The notes beneath the pieces were generated by a model that worked only from the letters and a program-made list of their open reading frames with translations, did no database searches and was not told the DNA's origin. A stretch of 22,254 bases of DNA from Alphaproteobacteria bacterium (lineage in GTDB: Bacteria; Pseudomonadota; Alphaproteobacteria; Caulobacterales; Maricaulaceae), in NCBI GenBank assembly GCA_030428405.1, contig JAUIEH010000004.1, forward strand, positions 1 to 22,254, written 5' to 3'. Shown here in pieces: positions 5,359 to 13,486 of the stretch. The first letter of the stretch is position 1, and each line of letters starts with the position of its first letter. Both the position numbers and the translations under genes were made by a program.

Positions 5359-7554
5359 TTACCCCCCATCCCCCTTAGCCATCACATCATCGGCCACGGC
5401 TAGCTCCATTTCCTGGAGGCGCTTGATCTCGTCTCTAATCCGCGCGGCGTCTTCGAACTCTAAGTCCGCGGCGGCGGCGCGCATTTTCTTTTCGAGGTCG
5501 TCGATGACGGCTTTGAGGTTGTGGCCGACAAAGACCTCCTGGTCGGCTTCGCCCATGCCGCGGCCTTTTTTGCCGAAGCCGGCGACGCGGCCCTTGGCGT
5601 CGACGGTGACGCGGTCGCCTTCATAGACCGAGTCCAGAATATCGGCGATTTTAGAGCGCACGCTTTCCGGCGTGATATTGTTTTCTTCGTTATAAGCGAG
5701 CTGTTTTTCGCGCCTTCGCGAGGTCTCGGCCATGGCGCGCTCCATGGAGCCGGTGACGCGGTCAGCATAGAGAATGACCTTGGAGTCGACATTGCGCGCC
5801 GCACGCCCGATGGTCTGGACGAGCGAGGTCTCCGAGCGCAGGAAGCCTTCCTTGTCCGCATCGAGAATGCCGACGAATGCGCATTCGGGAATGTCGAGCC
5901 CCTCGCGCAGAAGATTGATGCCGACGAGGCAATCAAACGCGCCGAGCCTCAGGTCACGGATGATTTCGATGCGCTCGACCGTGTCGATGTCGGAATGCAT
6001 GTAGCGCACCTTCACGCCCTGCTCATGCATATATTCGGTGAGGTCTTCGGCCATTTTTTTCGTCAGCGTGGTGACGAGCGCGCGATAGCCTTTTGCTGCG
6101 ACCGCCTTGACTTCGGCGATGACGTCGTCGACCTGGCTTGCGCCATCCGTTGAGACCGGGCGGATTTCGACAGGCGGATCGGTGAGCCCGGTGGGGCGGA
6201 TGACCTGCTCGACGAAAACCCCGCCGGTGCGGTCCATCTCCCAATTGCCGGGCGTGGCCGAGACATGCACCGTCTGTGGACGCATGGCGTCCCATTCCTC
6301 GAATTTGAGCGGGCGGTTGTCCATGCAGGACGGCAGGCGGAAGCCATGATCGGCGAGCGTCTTCTTGCGGTTGAAGTCGCCGCGGAACATGCCGCCGAGC
6401 TGGGGGATGGTGACATGGCTCTCATCGACGAAAACGAGCGCGTTGTCGGGGATATATTCAAACAGCGTCGGCGGCGGCTCGCCCGGCTTGCGCCCGGTGA
6501 GATAGCGCGAATAATTCTCGATGCCGGCGCACGAGCCCGTGGCTTCGAGCATTTCCAGGTCGAAATTGGTGCGCTGCTCCAGGCGCTGGGCTTCCAGAAG
6601 CTTGCCTTGCTGGGTCAAGACGCCGAGCCGGTCTTTCAGCTCTATGCGGATATTGTCGATGGCTTGCTTGAGCGTCGGGCGCGGCGTGACGTAATGCGAG
6701 TTGGCGTAGATCTTGACCTTTTCAAGCTCGCCGGATTTGCGCCCGGTCAGCGGGTCGAACTCGGCGATGGCCTCGATTTCGTCGCCGAAAAACGAGATGC
6801 GCCAGGCGCGGTCTTCATAGTGCGCCGGGAAAATCTCGACGACGTCGCCGCGCACGCGGAAGGCGCCGCGCTGAAAGTCCATGTCCTGACGTCGATACTG
6901 GCTGGCGACGAGCTGTTTGAGCAGGTCGCCGAGTTCGAGCTTGTCGCCGACCTTCAGGCCGAAGGTCATGGAGGTGTAGGTCTCGACCGAACCGATGCCG
7001 TAAATGCATGAGACCGAAGCGACGATCAAAACGTCGTCGCGCTCGAGGATCGCGCGCGTGGCGGCGTGGCGCATGCGGTCAATCTGCTCGTTGATCGAGC
7101 TTTCCTTCTCGATATAGGTGTCTGTACGCGGAACATAGGCTTCCGGCATGTAGTAGTCGTAATAGGAAACGAAATACTCGACCGCGTTGTCGGGGAAGAA
7201 GTTCTTGAACTCGCCATAGAGCTGGGCGGCGAGCGTTTTGTTCGGCGCGAGCACGAGGGCGGGGCGGTTGGTCGCTTCGATCACCTTGGCCATGGTGAAG
7301 GTTTTGCCCGAACCGGTGACGCCCAGGAGCACCTGATCCTGCTCGCCGTCGCGCACGCCGGCGACGAGCTCGTCAATGGCGGCGGGTTGGTCGCCCTTGG
7401 GCTCGAAATCCGAGACCGTCTTGAAGGCGACGCCGCCCTCGGATTTCTCCCAGTCGCGCTCAGGCCGGTGGGGAACCCAGTTCGCGGGCGCGGTCGGTTC
7501 GGGCGTGAAGCTCGCCTGCGGGGCTTCGGAGACGGCGGTGCGTTTGCGTGGCAT
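5359..7554 (-). CDS. uvrB: UvrABC excinuclease subunit B
   Basis: UvrB is the damage-verifying helicase-like subunit of nucleotide excision repair; it is loaded by UvrA and recruits UvrC for incision. At 731 residues it is about 60 longer than typical. Walker A GVTGSGKT is at 78-85. The beta-hairpin that threads the DNA is seen in YYDYYMPEAYVPRTDTYIEK. DESH is at 377-380. The C-terminal helicase lobe contains VGINLLREGLDIPE and QTIGRAARN, and a UVR domain (EFEDAARIRDEI) near the end is the UvrC/UvrA contact. About 40 extra, Pro-rich N-terminal residues precede the usual core. No ribosome site is obvious before the ATG, so a shorter protein is possible. No GTTC-N7-GTTC type LexA box was found in the 115 bases upstream. 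Confidence 0.98.
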   Translation of the reverse strand: MPRKRTAVSEAPQASFTPEPTAPANWVPHRPERDWEKSEGGVAFKTVSDFEPKGDQPAAIDELVAGVRDGEQDQVLLGVTGSGKTFTMAKVIEATNRPALVLAPNKTLAAQLYGEFKNFFPDNAVEYFVSYYDYYMPEAYVPRTDTYIEKESSINEQIDRMRHAATRAILERDDVLIVASVSCIYGIGSVETYTSMTFGLKVGDKLELGDLLKQLVASQYRRQDMDFQRGAFRVRGDVVEIFPAHYEDRAWRISFFGDEIEAIAEFDPLTGRKSGELEKVKIYANSHYVTPRPTLKQAIDNIRIELKDRLGVLTQQGKLLEAQRLEQRTNFDLEMLEATGSCAGIENYSRYLTGRKPGEPPPTLFEYIPDNALVFVDESHVTIPQLGGMFRGDFNRKKTLADHGFRLPSCMDNRPLKFEEWDAMRPQTVHVSATPGNWEMDRTGGVFVEQVIRPTGLTDPPVEIRPVSTDGASQVDDVIAEVKAVAAKGYRALVTTLTKKMAEDLTEYMHEQGVKVRYMHSDIDTVERIEIIRDLRLGAFDCLVGINLLREGLDIPECAFVGILDADKEGFLRSETSLVQTIGRAARNVDSKVILYADRVTGSMERAMAETSRRREKQLAYNEENNITPESVRSKIADILDSVYEGDRVTVDAKGRVAGFGKKGRGMGEADQEVFVGHNLKAVIDDLEKKMRAAAADLEFEDAARIRDEIKRLQEMELAVADDVMAKGDGG

Positions 7555-7669
7555 GGGGCGAATATGTCGACGCCCGGCTTTGGATGCTAGAGGCCGCGTT
7601 TCCAGTCTGTTCTTTTTTGGGGGCGCGCTCGGATCCGCGCGCGCAGCGCTTGCGAGAGCTAAAACGCAC

Positions 7670-8050
7670 TCACAGCAGCCACAACACCGTAGTCATGCCG
7701 GCCGCGCCGAGGAGGTAGAGCCCGGTGATCAGCGACATTTGGCTGGGCGGCAGGGGATTGGCGGCGTGGCTGTTCATGCGCGCCGCGACTTTTTTGGCGT
7801 TGCGCCAGGCGCTGATGATGATGACCGCGCCGATCAAGATGAAGAACGTGGCGACGGTCTTGGCCAGCGGCGCGCCTTCGAACTCGCCGAAAATCGCCTG
7901 AAAGCCGAGCCCGATGGCCATGGAGGCCATGCCGGTGCGCATCCAGCCGGCATAGGTGCGCTCATTGGCCAGGACCGTGCGGTCTTCGGCCCAGTCCGTG
8001 CGCTCCTCGGCAAGTTCGGTGCGCTGTTCTGAGAGGGAATTGTCGTTCAT
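7670..8050 (-). CDS. DUF202 family membrane protein (YidH-like)
   Basis: This is a small inner-membrane protein of about 126 residues with the DUF202 (PF02656) pattern. A charged N terminus leads into the hallmark LANERTYAGWMRTGMASMAIG (the L-A-x-E-R-T-x-L-A-W-x-R motif, here with YAGW). Three hydrophobic helices follow, near residues 41-58, 66-82 and 104-123. Its biochemical role is unknown. The N terminus has a heptad-like run of E-x-R-T-x-x-A repeats (SEQRTELAEERTDWAEDRT), probably a short coiled coil; this looks like extension of the family motif. The start is taken at 8050 (MNDNSLS); ATG at 8059 is three codons upstream. It lies 115 bases upstream of uvrB on the same strand, but co-transcription is uncertain. 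Confidence 0.9.
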   Translation of the reverse strand: MNDNSLSEQRTELAEERTDWAEDRTVLANERTYAGWMRTGMASMAIGLGFQAIFGEFEGAPLAKTVATFFILIGAVIIISAWRNAKKVAARMNSHAANPLPPSQMSLITGLYLLGAAGMTTVLWLL

Positions 8051-8124
8051 GACGCGCATGCGCGCGCAGCGGCGCGCCTTGATCGGGCGCGCCGCTGCGG
8101 TCGCGATGCCTTATGCGGCAAGCT

Positions 8125-8289
8125 CTACCGTCCTCGGACGAGATGCATGACCAGACCGATCACGAACAAAACGACGAAGACGAAGAACAGAATCTGTGCG
8201 ATTGATGCGGCGCCGCCGGCGATGCCGCCGAAACCAAACACCGCCGCGATGATGGCGATGACGAAAAATATGAGTGCCCAACGTAACAT
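8125..8289 (-). CDS. DUF1328 small membrane protein (YtjA-like)
   Basis: This 54-residue two-helix membrane protein matches the DUF1328/YtjA family (PF07043). It begins MLRWALIFFVIAIIAAVFGF, continues through the Gly-rich GGIAGGAASIAQ turn and ends with FVVLFVIGLVMHLVRGR. Members are widespread in proteobacteria, often induced by stress, with no known molecular function. The ATG at 8289 has GGGGAG about eight bases upstream. It sits directly upstream of the DUF202 gene on the same strand (75 bases apart), so the two small membrane proteins may be co-transcribed. It is easily missed because of its length. Confidence 0.93.
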   Translation of the reverse strand: MLRWALIFFVIAIIAAVFGFGGIAGGAASIAQILFFVFVVLFVIGLVMHLVRGR

Positions 8290-8360
8290 GAGCGCGCTCC
8301 CCGGTTGTTAGCTTCCCCGATGAAACGCACCGCGCGCACATTCGTTCCGCGCGCCGCTCA

Positions 8361-8516
8361 TTTTGCGACAGAGCCTGTTTGCGCATCCAGGCGCGCCAGC
8401 TCGGCGATCTGCGCGAAGCCATCGCCAAGCTCGACGGCGTGGCGCATGTGCGCACTTATTCTGTGCTCACGGCGCGCAAGCGGGCTTCGGACGGGAACGC
8501 CGCGCCCAATTCATGA
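8361..8516 (+). pseudogene. Possible decayed C-terminal fragment of an Lrp/AsnC-type regulator
   Basis: In the 322-base gap between the DUF1328 gene and the secreted-protein gene, one plus-strand frame without a start codon reads LGDLREAIAKLDGVAHVRTY followed by SVLTARKRASDG, then stops at 8514-8516. The pattern of a helix, LDGV, then a beta strand ending in a basic residue resembles the end of the RAM domain of Lrp/AsnC regulators. Only about 50 residues are left and no DNA-binding half is seen. It could be chance coding-like sequence in GC-rich DNA. Nothing else was found in the gap. Confidence 0.25.
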
Positions 8517-8611
8517 GCGGTTCAGCTTGCGCGCGGCTTAGCTAGGCGCTGAAACACGAACTGCGCGCGCCTGGCGTTGAGTTTGGCGCTGCGCTCAGGT
8601 GAGTTGTGAGG

Positions 8612-9241
8612 ATGGCCATGTTTGCAGAACTCTTCCGCCCCGCGCGCGCTCTGGCGCTGACCGTCGGTCTGCTCGCGCCCGGCGCAGCCTTGGCGCAGGA
8701 CGAACAGATGGGCCGCGGCCATCCGCCGACCGACGCCGAGATGGCGGCGATTTTCGCCTCCTGGGAGGGCAATTGGGACGGAACCGGCCGCTCCATCAAT
8801 TGGGAGACGGGCGAACTGGATGACGCACAAGAACGTCTCGCCGTGCGCCGGCAGGGCGAGAATGTCCGCCTCATCTACAACGCCGAACCCGACCAGGCCG
8901 TGCTGCTCGGTTATGAGGAAGGCTTTCTCGTCTTCGGTCCGGGCGAAGAGACCGAGGGCCGCGAGGAAATCGTCGAATTTTCGCCGATCGATGAGAACGG
9001 CGACTGGCTGATCGTCACGGCCTATCAGATTACGGAAGAAGATAATGTGTTCGACCTCCTGCAGGTCTATCACATGCGCGAGGGCGCTTATCGCCACGAA
9101 ATAGCGTCGCGCCCGGCTTTGACGACGAGCGAGGATGAAGCCCCGCCCGAGCAGAACGCGGAAGAGGAAGCTGAAGCGCTCTCACAATTCCAGATCGAGT
9201 TTCAGATGGAATATGCGCGCGCGGCGAACCAGCCGCGCTGA
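8612..9241 (+). CDS. Secreted hypothetical protein
   Basis: This 209-residue exported protein is of unknown function. A Sec signal peptide is clear: a basic n-region, ALALTVGLLAPG as the core, and an ALA|QDE cleavage site near residue 28. The mature part is acidic and starts with a helix. It then has a strand-rich stretch beginning WEGNWDGTGRSINWETGEL (a short domain with paired Trp, lipocalin- or DUF1579-like in feel), and ends with a Glu-rich tail. The ATG at 8612 is preferred, with AGGTGAG about eight bases upstream; a GTG at 8606 and an ATG at 8618 are in frame nearby. It converges with the next gene across 38 bases. The WEGxWxGxG start suggests binding of a small lipid-like ligand, but this is a guess. 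Confidence 0.85.
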   Translation: MAMFAELFRPARALALTVGLLAPGAALAQDEQMGRGHPPTDAEMAAIFASWEGNWDGTGRSINWETGELDDAQERLAVRRQGENVRLIYNAEPDQAVLLGYEEGFLVFGPGEETEGREEIVEFSPIDENGDWLIVTAYQITEEDNVFDLLQVYHMREGAYRHEIASRPALTTSEDEAPPEQNAEEEAEALSQFQIEFQMEYARAANQPR

Positions 9242-9257
9242 GCGCAATCATCCGTCT

Positions 9258-9280
9258 ACGCCGCTAAGGTGAGCCGGCGT
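9258..9280. terminator. Possible bidirectional hairpin between convergent genes
   Basis: ACGCCGCT and AGCCGGCGT form a stem with a one-base bulge and a six-base loop, between the stops of two convergent genes. No T-tract is present on either strand, so this is a weak call. Confidence 0.3.
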
Positions 9281-9912
9281 CACGCGGCCAGCGCGCGGCG
9301 CAATTGCGCGCCGGTCGCTCCGCCCGCACCCGACAAATCGCATGTGCAAAGCGCCGCGATGGCGCGCAGGCGTTCGGCTGGATTGGCCTTTTCTTCCGCG
9401 TCGGGCGCGCCGTCGCGCGTGCGCAGCACCTCGCAGGCGTCCGCCGCCAGATCGCCGATGAGCGGATAGCCGAACAGCTCGTCTTCGCTGGCTTCGAAAA
9501 ACAGCCGCATGCCGCGTTCATAGGCCAGGCGCTGTTCGGCGTAATAGTCATCGGTGACGAATTCGAGCGCGCGGTCGAGCTCGCCAAGATCGGCATAGTG
9601 GAACGCGAAATTCTCAAGCGCGACCAGGGCTTCGCGCGCATTGCGGGTGCTTGCGGCGGCGGCGTCGCGGTCATAGGCGGTGCGCCAGGCGTCATCTCCG
9701 GTCGCGGCGGCGGCGCGCACAATGCCGGTCAGCGCAGCGCCGCTATAGAGAATGTCGCCGCGCAGGGCTTCGAGTTCGACGCGATGATCGGATGCTTCGC
9801 GTACGGCGTTTGAGGCGGTCCAGACCGTTTTGATCGCAAAGCCCAAGGCAAGGATCGTGACGGCTGATGAGGCGAGGAGGGCGATCGACGCTACATCTAC
9901 TCTGAACTTCAC
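9280..9912 (-). CDS. Membrane-anchored helical sensor-like protein without output domain
   Basis: This 210-residue protein has one N-terminal helix (about 8-28, IALLASSAVTILALGFAIKT) and then a mostly helical soluble domain. The segment HRVELEALRGDILYSG, then GIVRAAAATGDDAWRTAYDR, closely follows the sensor helices found at the front of many membrane histidine kinases and diguanylate cyclases (LRxDILxxxxxL...RMAAATGDxxWxxRY). Here no second membrane helix, HAMP, PAS, GGDEF or kinase domain follows: the protein ends after a short Cys-containing tail (ALCTCDLSGAGG). It therefore looks like a free-standing sensor or the front half of a lost receptor. The 38 bases after the stop leave no room for the missing part. 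The start codon is the first in frame with a complete helix. Confidence 0.75.
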   Translation of the reverse strand: MKFRVDVASIALLASSAVTILALGFAIKTVWTASNAVREASDHRVELEALRGDILYSGAALTGIVRAAAATGDDAWRTAYDRDAAAASTRNAREALVALENFAFHYADLGELDRALEFVTDDYYAEQRLAYERGMRLFFEASEDELFGYPLIGDLAADACEVLRTRDGAPDAEEKANPAERLRAIAALCTCDLSGAGGATGAQLRRALAA

Positions 9913-10019
9913 ACTCGCCTAGCCCGCACACGGCGCTTACGCGTTGCATGCGAAAAACTATAGCGAGACGTGCTTAATGATCCGTAGTTCCGCGACGCAT
10001 TCTCAGAAAATTTTTCGCC

Positions 10020-11390
10020 TTAGGGCGCAGCGCGCCGGGGCGGGACTGGTCCGGTGCGCGGCCGCAGCATTGGCTGTGCGCGCACATAGGTCAGCGAGCG
10101 CCACAGCCACTCTGCGGGTCCGAATCGGAACTCGCTCAGCCAGCCCATCGACACGATGGCCTGCGCGATCAAGATGGCGGCGGCGAGACCCCAGAGCGCG
10201 GCGTGGCCTAGCTGACCCCAGAGGCCGAAGCCAAAGCCGAAAAACACAATCGCCGCTATGATCGACTGGGCGAGATAGTTCGACAGCGCCATGCGGCCGA
10301 GCGCGGCGAAGGGCGCGAACGCTTTGCGTGCGCCGGCGCGCCAGGCGAGCATGAATAGGCCGACATGACCCAGCATGGTTGGCACGCGCGAGAGCTGATA
10401 GGTCGCCATTTCGTGCCAGACGGGCTCGGTGAACGCTGCGGACACGTGGGCGTGCGCTTCAAACGCGTTTAGCGGCAAGCCGACGCCATAGCCGACGGCG
10501 ACCAATGCGGCGTAGCTGCCCGTCGACCAGCGCGACTGAAACGCGCCCATTTTCGCAAGCGCCATGCCGAGCATCATCGTCGCGAGGTTCTCCAGAAGCA
10601 CGATCACCGTGAACCCGCCGGAGACTTGCCAGCCGAAGAACTGCTCAGACGACAGAGCGATGTTCGAGGCAAGCCCGCCCAGCCGCGCCTCGCGCTCTTC
10701 GGCGAGATTTTCAGCCGGCGGGTAGAGCCCTTCGCGAATATCGGCGAGATCGGCGAGCGCATCATTTTGTTCGTCGCTCAGCTCTTCGCCCGCGCCGGCG
10801 GCGGCTTCTGCGGCTATGCCCTCGTCGAAGCGCACGCGCTGTTCCCAGCCGGACATGCCGCCGCCAATACATAAGAGCAAGTAGAGCGCCGCCGAGGCTG
10901 CAATCAGCGAACGCGCGCCCGCCTCGCGTATTGGAAACAAAAACAGCGCCGCCAGTCCGTATGAGAACAAAATTTCGCCGGGCCACATCAGCAAGGTGCC
11001 ATGAATGAGCCCGAAGACGATCAGCCAAAGACTGCGACGGTAATAGATGGGACCGGTCGCGCCGCGCGCGAACAACAAGACCGCGCCAGCGCCGAACAAG
11101 AGCCCGAACAGGCCGCGCATCGTGCCTTCGACGAAAAGCTGGGAGATCCACCACACGACCCAGTCCGCGCCGCCTTCACTTGGCGGGGTGAGCGGCGAGG
11201 CGGTGTCCCAGGTGATGCCCATATGCGGGATATTGATGAGCAGGATGCCGCATAAGGCGACGCCGCGCAGCGCGTCCATGGCGACCACGCGCTCGCGGTC
11301 GGGCACGGGGCCGGAGATTGGCGGCCCTGCGAGCGGGGCGGCCGGCTCGATGGGAGCCGGCTCGTCAGTCTGTTCGTCCGAATGCGTCAT
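10020..11390 (-). CDS. DUF418 domain membrane protein (YeiB-like)
   Basis: This is a 456-residue polytopic inner-membrane protein. After a Pro-rich cytoplasmic start (residues 1-30), the family entry AMDALRGVALCGILLINI (37-54) is clear, and about ten hydrophobic helices follow. The C-terminal third is DUF418 (PF04235), recognised by LGRMALSNYLAQSI and by FRFGPAEWLWRSLTY near the end. YeiB-like proteins are distantly related to acyltransferase-3 type membrane proteins; a transport or acyl-transfer role has been suggested, not proven. An acidic insert (about 195-250, Glu/Asp/Ala-rich) between helices is typical of longer members. The ATG overlaps the stop of the upstream hydrolase gene by four bases (ATGA), indicating translational coupling. 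Confidence 0.92.
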   Translation of the reverse strand: MTHSDEQTDEPAPIEPAAPLAGPPISGPVPDRERVVAMDALRGVALCGILLINIPHMGITWDTASPLTPPSEGGADWVVWWISQLFVEGTMRGLFGLLFGAGAVLLFARGATGPIYYRRSLWLIVFGLIHGTLLMWPGEILFSYGLAALFLFPIREAGARSLIAASAALYLLLCIGGGMSGWEQRVRFDEGIAAEAAAGAGEELSDEQNDALADLADIREGLYPPAENLAEEREARLGGLASNIALSSEQFFGWQVSGGFTVIVLLENLATMMLGMALAKMGAFQSRWSTGSYAALVAVGYGVGLPLNAFEAHAHVSAAFTEPVWHEMATYQLSRVPTMLGHVGLFMLAWRAGARKAFAPFAALGRMALSNYLAQSIIAAIVFFGFGFGLWGQLGHAALWGLAAAILIAQAIVSMGWLSEFRFGPAEWLWRSLTYVRAQPMLRPRTGPVPPRRAAP

Positions 11391-12286
11391 GAGTTTTCCG
11401 TAGCGCCAGCAAGCCGCTCATGAAAGGCGTCGAAGGCGGCGAGCACATCGTCGGGCGCTTCCCATTGCGGATAATGGCCGGCGTGGTCAAGCAGGACGAC
11501 GTCCGGGTCGGTGACGCGCTCCTGATAAAGCTCGGCGAGATGGCGGCCCGAGACAGGATCGAGCGCGCCGCAGATGAAACGCTGGGGAACTTCTTTGGCG
11601 CTGAGCGCGCCGACCCAGCGCTCCTGCATGGCGCGGCGCTCGGCGATATAGGAGATGAGGCGATGGCCGATGCGCGCGCCGTTGCGGTGCGCGAGCATGG
11701 CCCAGAAATCCTCCAGCTCCTGTGCGTCGGGCCGGCTTGCGGGCGCAAAAATTTCGCTGAAGCTTTTCGCGAAGCTGCGCTTGTTCAGTAGACGCGCAAT
11801 CAGGAAGCCAAACCGGCCTGCGAGCAGCTTTTGCACGCGTCGAGGGCGGTGACCGTCGGGAATGAGCCCGCCATTGAGATAAACCGCGCTCGCGACATCG
11901 AGCGAGGGGGCGCCGTCGAGTTGGCGCGCGACCAGCTCCTGTGCGACCGAGTCGCCATAATCATGCGCAAGGATATGGGCGCGCTCGACGCCGAGCCGCT
12001 TGGCCAGAGCCTCGTGCAGATCGGCCTGGTATACGAGGCGGTATGTGTGTTTGGCGGGCTTGGCCGAAAAACCGAAGCCGAGCATGTCGAGCGCGATGAC
12101 GCGGTAGCGCGCGCTCAGCCGGTCCCAGATTTTCGACCAGTCCCAGCTTGCGGTCGGGAAGCCGTGAATGAGGAAGAGCGCGGGCGCGGCCTCATCGCCG
12201 GCGGTCCAATACGCGATGTCGCCGCCGGCCGCAGTGAAGAACTGCGCCTTGTCTCGCCAGGCTTGGAGCGGGGCCGACATCTCCAT
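11387..12286 (-). CDS. Alpha/beta hydrolase, MEST-like
   Basis: This 299-residue alpha/beta hydrolase has an aspartate nucleophile elbow. HGFPTASWDW (41-50) is the oxyanion loop, HDYGD (108-112) places Asp109 as the nucleophile as in epoxide hydrolases and haloalkane dehalogenases, Asp243 (GALDPVSG) is the probable acid and His271 (AGHYPQWE) the base. Beyond the triad, several stretches read like the animal imprinted-gene product MEST/PEG1: HDYGDSVAQEL, LNGGLIPDGHRP, QKLL, RWVGAL and HYPQWEAP. This is a recognisable subfamily whose substrate is not settled. ATG 12286 or ATG 12280 could be used; both follow the aldolase stop by only a few bases. It is the middle gene of a three-gene operon. 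Confidence 0.93.
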   Translation of the reverse strand: MEMSAPLQAWRDKAQFFTAAGGDIAYWTAGDEAAPALFLIHGFPTASWDWSKIWDRLSARYRVIALDMLGFGFSAKPAKHTYRLVYQADLHEALAKRLGVERAHILAHDYGDSVAQELVARQLDGAPSLDVASAVYLNGGLIPDGHRPRRVQKLLAGRFGFLIARLLNKRSFAKSFSEIFAPASRPDAQELEDFWAMLAHRNGARIGHRLISYIAERRAMQERWVGALSAKEVPQRFICGALDPVSGRHLAELYQERVTDPDVVLLDHAGHYPQWEAPDDVLAAFDAFHERLAGATENS

Positions 12287-12291
12287 GACGA

Positions 12292-13320
12292 TCAGGCTCT
12301 CTCACGCGCGGCGTCGAGCAGCGCCTCGACATCGGCTTCTTGCGTATTCCATGCGCATACGAAGCGATAGGAGCCGTCGAGCCAGGGATAAAAGCTCGCG
12401 CCCGCCGCCAGCATCGCCTCGGCGGTTTCCTGCGGCAGGAAGGCGAACACTTCATTGCCGTCGACGGGATGGGCGAGTGATGCGCCGGGAATGCGCGCGA
12501 GCCCGTCGGCGAGCCTGGCCGCAGCGGCGTTTGCAGCGCGCGCAAGTTCGAGCCAGAGGCCGTCTTGCAGATAGGCCTCAAGCTGGGCGGCGAGAAAGCG
12601 CATCTTGGCCGGCATGTGACCGGCGCGTTTGGCGCGGGCGTGCAGCTCGGGCAGGCGCGCGCGCATGTCGCCGAACAGGATGATCGCCTCGCAGCCGAGC
12701 CCGCCATTCTTGGTCGCGCCGAATGTCAGCACGTCGACCCCGAGCCGCCAGGATGCTTGCGCCGGCGTGCAGCCGAGCGTGACCAGCGCATTGGCGAAGC
12801 GTGCGCCGTCGAGATGGACGCTGAGCCCGGCCGCCTTGGCGCGGTCGATATGCGCGCTCAGCTGGTCGAGCGAATAGGCCGCGCCGCTCTCAGTGAGATT
12901 CGTCAGCGACAAGACATCGGCCGGCGTCTCATGCACGAAATCGCGCTTGATCGCGCCGATGGCGGCCTCGAGCGCTGCGGCGTCAATTCTGGCGTGTTCG
13001 CCGGGCAGCAAAGAAAGCTTGCCGCCGCCAGTGAAGAACTCGACCGCGCCCCGCTCGTCGCAGGAGATATGGCTTTCGGCGTGGCACAGGATGGCGCTTG
13101 TCGGCGGACACAGGAGCGAAAGCGACAGCGCGTTGGACGCCGTGCCGCTCCCGCACAGCCAAACCTCAAGCTCGGTCTCGAATATTTCGACCAACGCCGC
13201 CTTGGCGCGCGCTGAGGCTTCGTCCGCGCCATAGCTCGGGGCCGGGCCGTCATTGACCCGCGAAAGCGCCTCAAGAACAGCAGGATGCGCCGGCGCGCTG
13301 GTGTCGGAGGTAAAGTTCAT
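12292..13320 (-). CDS. Low-specificity threonine aldolase / beta-eliminating lyase family
   Basis: This 342-residue PLP enzyme is of the aromatic amino-acid beta-eliminating lyase/threonine aldolase family (PF01212). It splits L-threonine or L-allo-threonine into glycine and acetaldehyde. Family landmarks are the start MNFTSDTSAPAHPAVLEAL, the CHAESHI loop (79-85) that stacks on PLP, DGARFANA (171-178) with the Asp that pairs with the pyridine nitrogen, and FGATKNGG (200-207) with Lys204 forming the Schiff base. The length is usual. The start at 13320 is chosen for its match to family N termini; a more distal ATG at 13356 would add 12 residues. It is the first gene of the operon; a promoter should lie in the 166 bases shared with the divergent mscS-type gene. 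Confidence 0.93.
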   Translation of the reverse strand: MNFTSDTSAPAHPAVLEALSRVNDGPAPSYGADEASARAKAALVEIFETELEVWLCGSGTASNALSLSLLCPPTSAILCHAESHISCDERGAVEFFTGGGKLSLLPGEHARIDAAALEAAIGAIKRDFVHETPADVLSLTNLTESGAAYSLDQLSAHIDRAKAAGLSVHLDGARFANALVTLGCTPAQASWRLGVDVLTFGATKNGGLGCEAIILFGDMRARLPELHARAKRAGHMPAKMRFLAAQLEAYLQDGLWLELARAANAAAARLADGLARIPGASLAHPVDGNEVFAFLPQETAEAMLAAGASFYPWLDGSYRFVCAWNTQEADVEALLDAARERA

Positions 13321-13486
13321 CGCGATAAGCCAAGCCTGACAAAGCCGTAAGCGCAAGCGCCATCACGTCCCAGGCGCGCGTCAATGACGGCGTTCGCCAT
13401 GCGGTATGTGGATAACTATGGAAAAGCGCGGCTCAGGCCGGCGGCGCGCAGTACTCAGCTCGCGTGCCGACCGGCGGAGCGCTTTG

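Noticed and set aside
8111..8455. 114-codon minus-strand frame covering the DUF1328 gene region.
   Set aside because: The DUF1328 protein in another frame is far better supported and has a ribosome site.
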